DNA of 64,000 bases, taken from Kalaharituber pfeilii. Taxonomy: Eukaryota; Ascomycota; Pezizomycetes; Pezizales; Pezizaceae. The stretch covers positions 496,001 through 560,000 of the forward strand of contig WHUZ01000035.1 in the NCBI GenBank assembly GCA_015179045.1. The letters run 5' to 3'. Both the position numbers and the translations under genes were made by a program. This document shows, in pieces, positions 11,241-23,230 of the stretch. A model generated the notes under the pieces. It did not search any database and was not told the DNA's origin. It saw only the letters and a program-made list of their open reading frames with translations. The first letter of the stretch is position 1. Each line of letters starts with the position of its first letter.

Positions 11241-12710
11241 AAGTAGGTTCGAGGTCACGTGGGACTGGGTACTTCACTACCTCATTTGTCATTCGAGGAC
11301 TTTCAGTAAGAGGATGTATTCAAAGAAGCTATACAGCTTACATGATATATATAAGTCTGAGCAGCGTCGCGAGCCTTATGGCTACTTGTAGGTGGGCTCA
11401 CAGGCTGCGGTATGTATTCATGAAGTGTTGCGGCCGATGTCGATGGAAATGAGATTCAGACTGAGATTAGGGCATGATTCCAAGCTTAGCGGTTGATAGG
11501 CGGACTATAGTTTCTTTGGTTATACATGCGCATTATGCGAGGCTCTTGACGTACGCATGAGCCTCCTACGACTGCGGAGCGGGCCCATTCTATGAGATGG
11601 GGCAGAGAAGTGCCTCATTCCACCCGTCCCTCAGCCCCAAGTCTGGAGCCGCGTCCACTTAGAGTTCAGCGTTATATGTACTCGAACACAGCCTGACAAA
11701 ATAAGCTATGATGCAGCGATGCATGGCCCTGGCTATAACTTTAACGGTTGCTGCGGCGGATGACACATTTACATGTATGAAGTACTGTGCGATGCGTACT
11801 ACGTCATGATTGGTGATGTGTGAATTCCACACGAGCGGTCTCAAACACCTCGTTCATGCGGTTTCACTTCCGCCGCAGGACATGCTCCTCATACATGCAT
11901 GTTAAAGCGAATTCGAAACATATCAATTCCAGAAACCTTAAGATGCATTGCCTTTGAATCAACTCGTCGCGTGTCGCAAATGTGCATCTGTGCATCTCCG
12001 TTGTGGCCTTACATGCCCATACATGTGTCGCCCTGGCAATGGATGGCCGTAAGCGTCCGCATGCTAACCGCGATGTAACTTATGCAGCCCGCGACAATAC
12101 ATGTATATTTCGACAATTTAAGCAAGTTCGAACGTAAGACACAGCGCATCTCCGTCTGCACGGACGCCGGCGGTCTTGCAAGCGCGGGAGCGAAGGGGGG
12201 AGGCCAGTGAAGACCAGGTCATGCATTTTCTGGCGCTGGCTTCGAGTCTGCGGCCGCTGGATATAATATTCCATGGTCCACATTCTAAAATGACGCTGGC
12301 CTAGCTATAGCCCCGTCTTTGCAGCCCCATATCGATAGCAGCATAGCCGGCCACAGTCTGCATCACGGTCAGAGTGGTCAATCCTGCGGCTGCCTCCGCG
12401 GAGTGAGGAGGCCTTGTCTGTGCGCAGTGCGTGCGGCCGTGCAACCATTCCTTTCAAATCCGCCCACCCGAGTTCATTGTCTAGTCATCTCGACGTCGAA
12501 GCACACAACAAACGCTCACCCGTCCAACACTCCTTTACACAACCGACGGTGTCGAGTGCCTTCTCGCGTCAGATCAGTGGCTTATCGGGATATAGACTCC
12601 GGCTACAACCAGCACACCTACACTCTCTCCCGCTATTGACAGACTTATACTAGCAGCTGTCATCGCCCAGAAACGCCGCCAGCCCCCTTGGCCTCGAAAC
12701 CTAACGCACC

Positions 12711-12720
12711 ATATAAAGAG
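12711..12720 (+). promoter_or_regulatory. TATA-like element upstream of the 13.0-kb gene
   Basis: CATATAAAGAGG lies about 310 bp before the ATG at 13025. The intervening leader is rich in C, T and A, as in fungal 5' untranslated regions. This is suggestive only; no transcript start is visible. Confidence 0.4.
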
Positions 12721-13024
12721 GGGCCAGCCGTTCTTGTACAAGACCGTCGCTCATTTGGTTCTGGTTTGTTTTACGCCAGTATTTCTGAATTTTGATTTCG
12801 AATCGCGGCTTTAACACAGTCGGGCCGCACATACGTGCGATATTTTGGACAACCATCTGGTCCGAAGGACCGAACATCTCGATACCTCCATCTCAAAATT
12901 CCGATCCATTCCTTGCTAGATTATATCTTCCATCACAGCTTCCCATACCAAAAACAGAAACCGACCCTCAGCTCAATTAGCCAACATACACCCTGTCCAC
13001 ACTGGTCCTAAACTCTCAAAAACA

Positions 13025-13870
13025 ATGTGCTTCGTCCGCCCCATTCACCCAACCCGCTGTCACCACCACTATTATCTCCTCCTCGCCGCTTGCACCCCAA
13101 CATCGTCGCTCTCCGATTGCACTGCCCTCGTAATCACGGCCCCTCACGCGGGCTCGGACGGTAAGCCGCATCGGGTTGAAGGAGGCCTATGTCCGCGGTG
13201 CGATTTGGACAACGAGGAAGGAGTCGATTTGGGGAAGGTGAGGTTTTACAAGCCAAAAACGAAGAATGCTGAGGCGGTGAAGGGGAAGGTGTATTTGAAT
13301 TTTGACTCAAGCGGAAATCAGATGGAGAAGAAGAGGTCGAGGATATCATTGGGGGGTACCGGTAGGGGTGGGGATATTAAGGATTTATCGAATACGAGAG
13401 CGAGGGCGAAGAGTGCATCGTTTTGGGAGTCGAGGGAGGTAATTCAGGTGCATGTGCATTTGGGGACGGATAGTGAGGATCGCACTGCGTCGAGCGAGGA
13501 TGAAGATTATGATTCTAGACACCATTGGTGGAGGAGGAGGGGAAGGAGCAGGCAAGGAAAGGGTTGCTGTCAGCAATCTGTGCAGAGCGTACATGCAGAG
13601 GAAGAGGAGGCGGATGCGGCTGGGGAGGATCGAGGAAGGAGAAGGGATAGATTCAAGAACGCCTTCAAGGGAATGGTGGAGGGAGTGCGAGGGGCGAAGG
13701 AGGAGCAGATGGAGGACATAATTGCAACGGGAGCGGTCTCTGGAGAGGAGACTGATGGGGGGAGGAAGAGGAGATTTAGGAGGACCGTGTTGAAGCGGAC
13801 ATACAAGGGAGATGGAGATAAGGAGGTTGTAGTCCAGGAGGTGGTACAATTGCAAGAGATGACTGATTAG
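13025..13870 (+). CDS. Hypothetical charged protein with Cys/His N-terminus
   Basis: Single exon, 281 residues, ATG at 13025 in a good context (AAACAATGTG). The N-terminus carries Cys and His residues (MCFVRPIHPTRCHHH, later GGLCPRCDLD at about 53-62), an arrangement seen in many small fungal proteins of unknown role and perhaps metal binding. The rest is strongly charged: acidic SSEDEDYDS, basic WWRRRGRSRQGKG, and an Arg/Lys-rich tail (GGRKRRFRRTVLKRTYKG). No membrane segment or signal peptide is clear, although residues 14-24 are hydrophobic. I do not recognise a family. It sits alone in a gene-poor region, with a TATA-like box upstream. Confidence 0.65.
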   Translation: MCFVRPIHPTRCHHHYYLLLAACTPTSSLSDCTALVITAPHAGSDGKPHRVEGGLCPRCDLDNEEGVDLGKVRFYKPKTKNAEAVKGKVYLNFDSSGNQMEKKRSRISLGGTGRGGDIKDLSNTRARAKSASFWESREVIQVHVHLGTDSEDRTASSEDEDYDSRHHWWRRRGRSRQGKGCCQQSVQSVHAEEEEADAAGEDRGRRRDRFKNAFKGMVEGVRGAKEEQMEDIIATGAVSGEETDGGRKRRFRRTVLKRTYKGDGDKEVVVQEVVQLQEMTD

Positions 13871-16800
13871 AGGCTTTTTCAACTTTCTTGTTTGAGCTCC
13901 ACGGCAGATCTTCGTCTTTAAACAGTGTTCACTGGCTTCTGGCTACTGGATTACTAGGTATCGGGTGGGTTTTTTTCCTTTTCTTCCTCTTTTTTTTTTT
14001 TTTTTTAGAATTGTTCGCCGTATGGCTGGTCTAGTTCAAGTCCAGAGGACTTTTTGAGTTAATTGAAATTCCGCAAAAAAAAAAAAAGGGCGTGTGTATA
14101 CACACTGGTGGAGTATTTCTTGGCAGCACACAGTCTTTTGGGCTGGGTACGAGATTACTGGTGGGGCATGTATGAGGGTGGGGTTCGGTAGTAGCTAAGT
14201 ACATACAGAGCTACAATGGCAGCTGGCTAAGTTATGGAACGAGTTGTATCAAACTATACTTTAGGTAAAGCCTAATTGTTATGTAGGTGATGATGTGGGA
14301 TCTGAAGTAGTCAAGTGAGTTGATGTACATTAAATTATGTAATGTCTTTGACGACACGAACCGTCGCGAAGCTTTGAGTTGAGGGTAAACTGGGGAAATA
14401 GAATCAAAACGGATCTTTTCCAATATGATCCAATGATTGGATGGTTTGGTTTATCAATTGCCATATCTGGTAGTTTAGTTTTCGCTTTCGGTAAGGAAGG
14501 GTTGAAACCAACCAGACTAGGTTGAAACAAGGGAAAGTACAGTCTGGTTAGGGTAAGTATAGTCTAGTTAGGGTAAGTAGTCTGGTTGGCACTAATGAAA
14601 CAGGTATAGCGGTTATAAGTTTTATGCACTTCTTCTTACAGCTACATAACAAAAACAACTACTCCATTGAGTCTAGTTGCATAAGGTACTTGTATTGTGC
14701 ACTGGGGCAGGGATATAATGATATTACTGTACTAGTACTTGGAATTTAGGGACTCGTCACGAGACTATGTATGCAGGAACCGGCTATCAGAGCTGCCTTA
14801 GGCTACCCGTTCAACTACATCTTTATCAGTCAGGCTCGGTATATGACCTTACTGTATGTAGTCATGTTTTCAAAGATTCGTTTCATTCCCAATGCCATGG
14901 TGATGTCACTCGTCCTCCACAATGATACTATCTATGGAATATATAGAAAGAAAAAAAAAGGTAACAACATTAATAAAGGGATCAAGTAGGCAGTATTTAC
15001 TACAAGTTCAAACGTCTACCCTCAACACCCTACCCTATAAAAAGCCCTCTTAGTAGTCATCTCACCAGACAAGAATTTGCCATTAGTACCATCTAATCTA
15101 TCTCACCTGACGAAACATAGCACGTTCAAACTCAAGGTGTTATTTCGGCGTGTAATACTAAACTTGGAGGTGGAAATGAAGCGTTGCAGGTGGTACATAG
15201 AGCGGAGGTGGGTGGCTGTTGATAGGGGATGGTGCAGGGGGATTTGGGTTGAAGGAGTGCAGAAATAATGAAGGCTCGAATTGCGTATTGCTGTCATCCT
15301 TGCCAGTCGGGGTCGCTGGAGAGAAGATGGCCTCCCAAATATCAAACCAATGAAGTTTCAAGCAAAGGTGCCGCTTCCACTCTGCTTCTACTTGCGGTTA
15401 AAAGGGCAGAAGGTTATTGGCACACATAGAGTATTTGCCACGATCTTGACTTGCCTTCGTCAACCAGACTAAGCCTTCGTCCTGGTTGAAGCATAACTGA
15501 CAGGCGCAGACCACCTTCTTGTGTTAATGGTACAAACATGAGAGCCCGATTGCCACAATGCTGGATATCAGGAGACTGGTGGACATATGAGTGGGGTTAG
15601 GGAACGCGTTTGTCTCGCGCTTAGTGAACTCGTCACCGGAAGAAGTCACGATTGGGCCTTAACGCTCTGCGTGTGATGGAAGCCTCCATGGTATTGAGCA
15701 ACTAATGGATAGGCTGAGGGCACATTATTGTATGAAAGAGAGCCTATTCCTTCTTGCTCGCACTAAAAACAACCTTAGGAAATACGTACTGTTCTTTCTG
15801 CATTCATGAGCGTAACGTCTTTTCTTCGTTCTTGTATAAATCGATCCTTCTTTCAACTCAAAAGTATTGACGAGGGTGTGCATCAAATGTTCAGGCTTAA
15901 CATCGACCCACTGAGGACAGAGTCTGGGGCGAAGCCTAATGGCATGTAGAAGTATATGAATCGAATTGATGGTGAGTCCTTTGTCTTGCCTCTATTTCCA
16001 TCCTTATATAACATCTGCCCAAGAGAAGTATTTTGGGCAGGAGACTTCACCAAGACCTTGGTCTGCTTTCTATCTACATGTATGCAGCCCACCGCATATC
16101 CCATGCAAACCTCTAGCTCCTTATAGCTCCTTACACCGGCTCAAATTTCCTATCTATCTTGTCGCTCAGGCCCATTAAATTCCCCGTCTAACCCACAAAT
16201 TTCTACCCATGTTGGTACCGAGTTCCTGAACATCTACTTTCATCTCTTTAACAGCTCGTTTGGCGGCTTCCACGTCGGTAGGACAAAGGATCGTAAAGAG
16301 GTTATCAACCCGGGAGTGGCGTCAGGGTACCCCGTGTGGGTGAGGGCGACTGTGACAGTGCTCTGCAGAGGATGAGCGCTGCGACGTGAAATGGCTGTGA
16401 GAATCGTTGTAGTGGATGTAGGTGTTGATCTACAGTAATATACAACATGCAGCTGTTCATCACCCCCATTGGGTCGCCTCAGTCATCAGATCAACCCAGT
16501 GGATTTATCGAAGAAGTTTTTAGCCAGCCCCTGAACTCCTCTATTGATATGGTTACCTACCAGTGAAGTGATGCTGTCCCTAGACAGAGGGGCGCCCGGA
16601 GCAGTAAATCTAAGACATGTCAACTTGCTCCTCACCCCCTCCTGTAAACAAGGTTGCCGCACCGGTCGAGGGATACTGTTTCTGGGCTTAAAGCAGATCC
16701 AGAGGCTGTGAGTCAATCGAAAAGATGTCAAATTACACCTGAACTCCTCCTGTTCGCACGGTTGCCGTGTCGGTCAAGTAATACTGTCCCTGGCTCTGGA

Positions 16801-17560
16801 GTGAAGTCCCAAGGATTGAGTCAATTGAAAACGAATATCTGTCTGCCTAAGGACTGAGCTGAAAAGTGCTGCAACCAGGAAGTGCAAAACAGCACGCTCT
16901 CTGTGCATATCATGAGCGTCGGTGAAAAATTCCTGATGTTGGAGCTTGCTGTACTTGGTTATAACTCTACATGTCATAGATAATGTATGTGGATGGAATA
17001 ACAGAAGGTTTGACATCGACTAGACGGTTGGATAAATCATTCTCATAGCCGGTATCGTAAGCAACCCAGTTAGTATTGAAAGGTGTGTCGGAGAGTCGTG
17101 TTGATGGAGGGAAGAGTGAGAGCGTGCCACTACTGAAGAAGGGCGTAGGAATGCCAAGGCGGATCAACCGTAAACAAGTATGGTTACTGTAAATCAAGAT
17201 GCTTCCGCCTGGGTGTTTTGCTGTGGATGGTGGGAATCGTTAACTGGACATGAATAGCAGAACGGCTTAGCATGGAACGAAGGTTCGTGTTGAAGCGTCC
17301 TGGCAAAACCAGTCAAGCCGACATCGTCTAGTCAGATACTCAAAGTCCTAAACTAAATTCGTAATCAGGATATTCAGGCTTATACCAAATGAGAAGTAGA
17401 CGACTACTGCATATGGACAAATGCACGTGACTTGTGTGAGCCCCTCTGTTCAATATTCTACCCTAATTACAACTTTCCTGACCTTTCCCAACGAATTTCG
17501 CACAGAGCAAGCACAATCTTTTTTCTTTTTAAGATTCCTTCTTGAAATCTCGTATCCACA
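13871..17560. other. Gene-poor intergenic region
   Basis: AT-rich spacer with A/T runs near 13,990 and 14,075. It contains several copies of the 9-mer AGTCTGGTT and a three-unit degenerate tandem repeat at 16.52-16.85 kb. No gene supported. Confidence 0.5.
16520..16850. repeat. Three-unit degenerate tandem repeat, about 105 bp per unit
   Basis: Aligned landmarks recur at spacings of about 101 and 108 bp. GGTTACC at 16551, GGTTGCCG at 16652 and GGTTGCCG at 16760 are each preceded by a CTCCT-type block. Units two and three also share a downstream GATACTGTTTCTGG / AATACTGTCCCTGG block and a following GAGTCAATC/TGAAA. Identity is imperfect. The minus-strand translation also looks repetitive (PRPVRQPCLQEG / TRPTRQPCEQEE), but no full gene is evident. 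Confidence 0.55.
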
Positions 17561-18431
17561 CTAAGCCTTGATAACCTTCAAGATTTCCTCAGCAAGGGGA
17601 GTTGCAGAAGCTGGGTTTTGTCCGGTGATCAACTTTCCATTCCTAGCAACAGCAACCTTTGCTGCCCATAGTTCAGGGGCTTTCTCATATTTGGCACCGC
17701 TCTTGGCCAGTTCTGATTCCAGAAGGTATGGCACGGCATGTGTGAGCTGGGCAGCACTTTCTTCGTCATCAGAGAAGCCGGTAACAGATTGACCATGGAC
17801 AAGTGACTCTCCATTGGCGAGTTTCACGTTAACCAAGGCAGCAGAGCCGTGACAGACGGCGGAAACAATTTTTCCAGCTTCAGCAAACTCGGAAATGAGT
17901 TTTTGAGACGTTTCATTGTGTCTAAGATCCCACATCGCTGTCCGTAAAAGGTCATTAGCACGAAACAAAGCCCTGTTAAGCTATTATGAGTTTATGTGAC
18001 TTACGTCCATGCCCACCAACGACAAAAATGGCTGCAAACTCATTTGCCCTGCCAAGGAACTCGTCGAGTTTGTGTGTCTTGGTCCAGAGGTCCTTCTTCT
18101 CTCTGTAGAAGGATTGTGCTTGCTCGTCTTCAGCAAAAGCCTCCACAGAACTTGGGTCGACTGGTGCCTCTCCACCCTTAGGAGAAGCTACCACAATCTC
18201 AGCGTGTGGAGAAAGCACGTGGTATGGGTGGGCGAACTCTGGCTATATGAATGACAATAATTGTGTCATTAAGGAAGAACATACAGCACTGCAATGAGAC
18301 TGCCCCTAGCAGTAATGAGGAGAGTGAAAAGGGGGTATACATACAAGATACCATCCAGTTGACTTGCCAGTGTCACCAAGCTTGTTATGGGAGGTGAGGA
18401 TGAAGAGAATCTTTGGCTTAGCAGATGACAT
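17561..18431 (-). CDS. Hsp31-like DJ-1/PfpI protein, probable glutathione-independent glyoxalase
   Basis: Three exons: 18431-18345, 18242-18005 and 17937-17561, encoding 233 residues, close to yeast Hsp31 (237). The start reads MSSAKPKILFILTSH, followed by DTGKSTGWYL. The second intron splits the codon for P in GGHGPMWDL and has a GTAAGT donor and an ACAG acceptor. Catalytic features of the Hsp31 group are present: Glu in PEFAHPYHVL after exon 1, and the nucleophile elbow AVCHGSAALV with Cys-His. The family converts methylglyoxal to D-lactate without glutathione and protects against carbonyl stress; cytosolic location is expected because no targeting signal is seen. Family assignment is strong, enzymatic activity is inferred. 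Confidence 0.92.
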
Positions 18432-20824
18432 TGTGGCCGGTGTTGAGATGTCAGTTCTGTGAAGAAGAGTGTAGATTTGTAGTTTAGCAAAGTAGGTTGA
18501 GGTATGACGCTGTTTGTGTGTGCGTGTGTGTATTGTGTGAGGAGTGATGAAGATGAGAAAAACAGAATCGGAGAGGGAGGATCCCTTTTATAGAGCACAG
18601 CCAAGCATAGAAGGCATGCAGAGATTGCCCCGCTACACCTACCAACCCATCAGGTTTTCTTTTTTCCTGTACAGGGAACTGCAAGTATCGATGCGCACAC
18701 CCACCTCCAGGATTCGTCATCCCGCTCGGAGGATGATGTGATCAGTACTTCCCCCCTTCGGATCTGAGTGTTCTGGACGGTGCACGGCGAGCACCTGCAG
18801 GAACCAGCCCCGCGGGGCTATTGGGAGGTGATGATATCAGATATTGAGTTCTACACCACCCCATCCTACGTTGCATCATTTCAGTGCCAATGTGCCAGTG
18901 CCCAATGCAGTATTGTGCTGGCATTGCACAGCCAAACGAATGCCTGAATCAAGGCACTTCCCCAATTGCAGTTGTTTTATGACTGCTATTCTCAACTGCT
19001 AATCCACTTCGGATAGGCATTGCTCTAATTTTGCATTCTGAAGCTTTGAATTTGAATGAACCTACCTACTCCAGATGCTCCGAGTTGCAGTAGTAGCCGA
19101 AGCCTCTCTGCTTTCGAAGGCTCAGGCATAGCCTCTGCATCTAGGATGTCCATGGGAATCTCGACTGCTAACAAATCACGAACGTCAAATGGGCTGTTAC
19201 ATCACCGTTTTCTACGCTGAGGCTACATTTAACATTCACATGTGCATTCAATTTCGGAGATCTGCATACACGCGCAAGAGCCCAACAGGACTACGCAAAA
19301 GCAACTACCAATACTTGCTTCTTCCATATAGAATCAGTGAGAAGCTTTTCTCATTGGGGACTATCATGAGACCAGGGGAATAGCTGCGAGGGTGGGGGCT
19401 GACAAATCAACCCAACGGTTCTAACAGCGCTCTCAACATGCATGGCATGAGACTACAACATGCAAAGTCACAAGGTGGCAAACTAGTTTTTAGCTCTGTA
19501 AAGTTCAAATGAGGTATTGCACCTTTTTATAGGATCGTAGGTTTTTCGCGCCGCAATCGGGCTTAGATAAAGCATCTGATATCAAAAGATGTAGTAAAAT
19601 GTATAGCATTTATATATACATCCTCATATACAAATTAGTCACTCCTGTTAGCCTAATTACATTTGCTGACATTAATACCTTTCCTTCAGTCTGGGCACAA
19701 GAACAGCAGAAGGGAACGAACAGATTATTCGAGGCATATGGCCTCCTAACTATGGGAAGTATCAGTGTCCATCGAAGAAACTGCAAAAAATATCTTGGTA
19801 TCACATTAAATTGGATGTAGAAGGTTGAGTAATCAAGATATATATATGAATTGAGTGTTTAGAACATACTAGTACTACTGATGTAGGGTGCTGGAGGATG
19901 TGCTGCTGGATTGTGGGATCCCGGGAGATTCACGGATTGATTTGCCTGCATGGCAATTGCCAATCGCAATATCGTGGTTGCTCAATGATCATCTGCGCAC
20001 AACATTGCAGCCAACTGTTCAAGGTTCTAGATTCATCTATTTAATTACTGTAGTTCTCACCACCTGTTTGATAGTAAGAAAGCATGATCTGGCGCAGGTA
20101 AATTAGAAGTAAATGATTTTGTAACGCATTACTGTTTGAACCTTCTTCGGTACCTGGGGTAAGACCAAGTTAGTACTAGTACAAGCCTTTGCATCAGAGG
20201 CGCTGCTCATTGCTCATGTACCCTTGATGGAATTGACCAATTGACGCTACGTATCATACTGGTGAACCTGAGAGTCAGTAGGGCTGGCCTGGACACACAA
20301 CATCGATTCAACGGTTCTTGGACGATGGGCTCAGCTCTCAGGGTTGCTTAGCCCTTCCAACCATGCCAAGCTGTACCCAGTAATATGGTAAAACAATTCT
20401 CCGAAAACGCTTCATTGACTAAACTTCGCATTCACCATTTCATTCTAATGAGCTTATACTACATTGATTGTCCAAAAGAGTAGCCAAAATCAAAAACATC
20501 ATACAGTGGTGCAAAACAATCGTCTTTGAGGGTTGGAATGGTCAAAACCCTGGTAAACACCGAAACTCGGGACATTCGATTGATAAACCCCACTGTGACT
20601 TTGTGACATATGCAGATTGATCGGAAGTGTAATAAAACGAAAGATGCTCATCAACCAAATATACGTTTCATAAGCGGGAGAGAAAGACAACAAATGTCAC
20701 AGGATTAAGTCGATGCTTTTCGAACCCAAGCCACAACAACGGCGGTCCCGCACCACGAGTGTGCTGGACTTGAGCAGGTCTCCCGGTTACTGCCTCAGCA
20801 GCACTTAAATTTCCCAGCGCGAGA
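18432..20824. other. Intergenic region upstream of the Hsp31-like gene
   Basis: The proximal 300 bp is the likely promoter and leader of the Hsp31-like gene, with a TG/CA-rich stretch at 18,507-18,540. Further out I see only short unsupported frames. Confidence 0.5.
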
Positions 20825-22065
20825 CTAGGATTCACGAGACTGGTTTTTCCAACTGGTGTTTTCCAACTCGAGCCTCTTACTTTTCCATGTCATAAACGCC
20901 TCGTAGTTAAGGGGAAAATTTCCCTTATTCACTTGCTCGTAGACTCGGAAACCACACCATGCGCAGAGGCCAACAATCCTTTCAACTTGCAAATTTGGAT
21001 AGCAATCGTCCAGCGTGTGCTTCTGTGGATCCCAGCCTTGTCCAGGGAGTATAACCCCTCCTTCACCTTGAAAATCCCAGAGAAGCTTCCCGCACTCGCA
21101 CACACCTGGATTTTGTCTGGCAAAAGAGTCGTAGTTGTAATCGAAGTAACAACCAATGTTTGCACATTCTGAACAAATTGGAATTTCATAGCCGGCCTGG
21201 ATACACATGCATCTAGACGAGTTGTGCATCCTCATTCGATCTCTACTTGGATTGTACTTGACAGGCTTTGGAATTCTCATCCAGCAACAAAGCCCTTTGT
21301 ATGAATGCCCGTCATAAATATGCCCTAGATCAAAGAGATCCATTCGATTGGGGGCGAAGGTCCGGTCTCTCTCTTGAACTTTCATCAGGTAGCGGGCCGA
21401 ATCCTCATGACGAGAAACAATCCCCCAATCCTTCATGCCGGTAAGCTGCTTCAGAGTATGCTTATGAAAGAGGTTCGTACTTGTCAGAATGGGATTGCGG
21501 CCGTAACGAATACAGTCCTGACAGGCTTGGCGAACACGATTCTGAGGTGCTGTGAGGAGGCTTAAACTGCCATGCCGTGCCTGTTCGAATTAATTAGTCT
21601 AACGAGTAGGTAATTCTTTGATGTAGAACAGACCTTACACATTCCCTTCCGGCATCTTAGACAACGAGAAGTCGCTGCTCGGCATCCCGGTTTGTTCCTT
21701 GTTTCACACTCTAACGGTTGACACTTGCTCCAAAGAACTCCCCAGTAGCTCTTTGAGTGACTCTGGCCTAGAAGATCATGGATTTCTTTGTTGGCTAAAG
21801 CCAAGCAGAGTAGATCTTGGTGCGTTATTTGAGATACTAAAGAAGTTATAACGGGGTAACAGTATAGTATTTCCGTCAAACTCCGCTGTGGCTTACTTTG
21901 AGCTTCTTTCTTGCGGCTTGAAGACTTTGTAACTTTCGACGTTTTGCTTGTGCATGACCTGTTTTCAGCTGTGGCTTCCATGCGTGGCGCCGTTTTCGTC
22001 CGCGGGCTGCCTTCGTCGATGGTCAGGTCAATTGTCACCCTTGGTAAATTTACGACTTCGGACAT
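20825..22065 (-). CDS. F-box-like Cys-rich protein
   Basis: Two exons, best fit 22065-21639 and 21549-20825, giving 383 residues. The donor is GTAAGG and the acceptor follows a CTCCTCACAG tract; this pair is the only good one that keeps frame, but the junction is less certain than others here. After a disordered Ser/Lys-rich head, residues 62-105 (ILYCYPVITSLVSQITHQDL, then LCLALANKEIHDLL) resemble a degenerate F-box. Cys pairs follow (CETRNKPGC, CLRCRKGM, ACQDC), and more come later (CMCIQ, ICSECANIGC, CECGKLLW, CAWCGF). This layout is common in fungal F-box proteins with zinc-binding clusters. Substrate unknown; a role as SCF ubiquitin-ligase adaptor is inference only. Confidence 0.7.
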
Positions 22066-23156
22066 CTGAAATAACAGACTGTACTGTAATGTCTGCCTGC
22101 TGCGGGTCAGGTTCTAACTTGGTGCCTACACCGGTTGAGCTGGATTTAGTCTCGCCTCCAGGTTGGAAGCAACTGCGTAGGTAATGGGAGGCCTAAGGCA
22201 AGTGCTGAAGTGCAAACAAAAAGTTTAATCAATAACGACTTGAGGTCTCGTCGAGGTATTCCACTTCGACGTTGCTTCGGCCGTGTTTTCAAAGGATTTA
22301 AGAGCAGCCTTGTGCTCACCCCGAAGAGTTCCTGGTGCCTTTTGGATGATGAAAAACCTAGTCCTGAGCCTGCGGTGTATATATATACCAGAAGTTCAAG
22401 CAAAGGCAAAAGTGTGACTGTACTAAGACGGGTTCATGTTAGGTCTTTTTATTCTCGTCAAACGGCGTTGGACACGTTTTGATAAGATTAGTCTTAATCA
22501 TTCGCTATAGTAGTTAACCTAACCTTAAATCCATTCAAATTCCCAAGCGATCTATTGTATGGTTTCTCTTTACTGACAATTCCGAAGGTCGTATTTATTG
22601 CTCTAGTACTGTATCCAGCTAAAAGAGGCGCCAAGACGATGTAGTAAAACTCTACCACAGTCTGCTGTGACTCTGGACCATATTGTGTGAAAGAGTACAT
22701 CACGCATTTCTTACCTTTTACAGCCGACATGCTGTCCAGTCCATCGGTCGTCGAGGCTCACGATTCAAAACGGTTCCAGAGGATCACAGGTGCGCGTGAC
22801 ACCGAGGCCTGACGGTCATCGATCTGCTCACTGGGGATTCCGTTTGATGCGTACGCATGCTAGTTTAATGCAGGTCCGCCTTCAAGTTGAGGGTAATGCA
22901 TGCTGGACTGCAAAAGACTACAAAACAATGCAACTAGGCTAAATTGTCGACGGGATGGGCATGAGACTAGGATTAAAGGGTCATTGAGTTGGGACCATAC
23001 AATTTGTCCAGCGGCAACTAGAGAACTGTACTGTTCCAGCGAGATTCCGGACCAGCATGTGCAAGATCAATAATCACACCTGATATTACATATGCAAAGC
23101 GCTAGCTGCGTTAAATTCCAGGTCAGGCTGGTGCCAACTCGGGTTCACCATAACAG

Positions 23157-23230
23157 TTTTTTTTTTGTTTTTTTGGTGGTCAAATAGCCCCACATACAGG
23201 CTACCAGCCTATGGCAGGGAATACTACTTA
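23157..23230 (-). repeat. Poly-T-linked dispersed repeat, copy 2
   Basis: An interrupted T run at 23157-23180 is followed by a spacer and then GGCTACCAGCCTATGGCAGG, related to the motif at 11.18 kb (TACCAGCCTGTGTGGCAGGG). Orientation of the A-rich tail is the same in both. Confidence 0.45.

Larger units (their letters stand above)
7110..13024. other. Gene-poor intergenic region
   Basis: Nearly 6 kb without a gene I can support. It contains LINE remnants at 8.56-9.21 kb and a poly-T-linked repeat at 11.17 kb, both listed separately. Small open frames (for example 7414-7647 +, 8038-8223 -, 12319-12639 +) show no recognisable domain, and their neighbours in frame do not extend them through plausible introns. 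From about 12.7 kb onward the sequence is the pyrimidine-rich promoter and leader of the gene at 13025. Confidence 0.5.

Noticed and set aside
13385..13882. Antisense frame of 165 codons opposite the 13.0-kb gene
   Set aside because: Leu/Ser/Pro-rich complement of an Arg/Glu/Gly-rich coding sequence, with no start context or motif.
14541..14580. TTAGGGTAAG twice, resembling an internal telomere repeat
   Set aside because: Only two TTAGGG words, spaced by AGTCTGGTT-type sequence; not a telomeric array.
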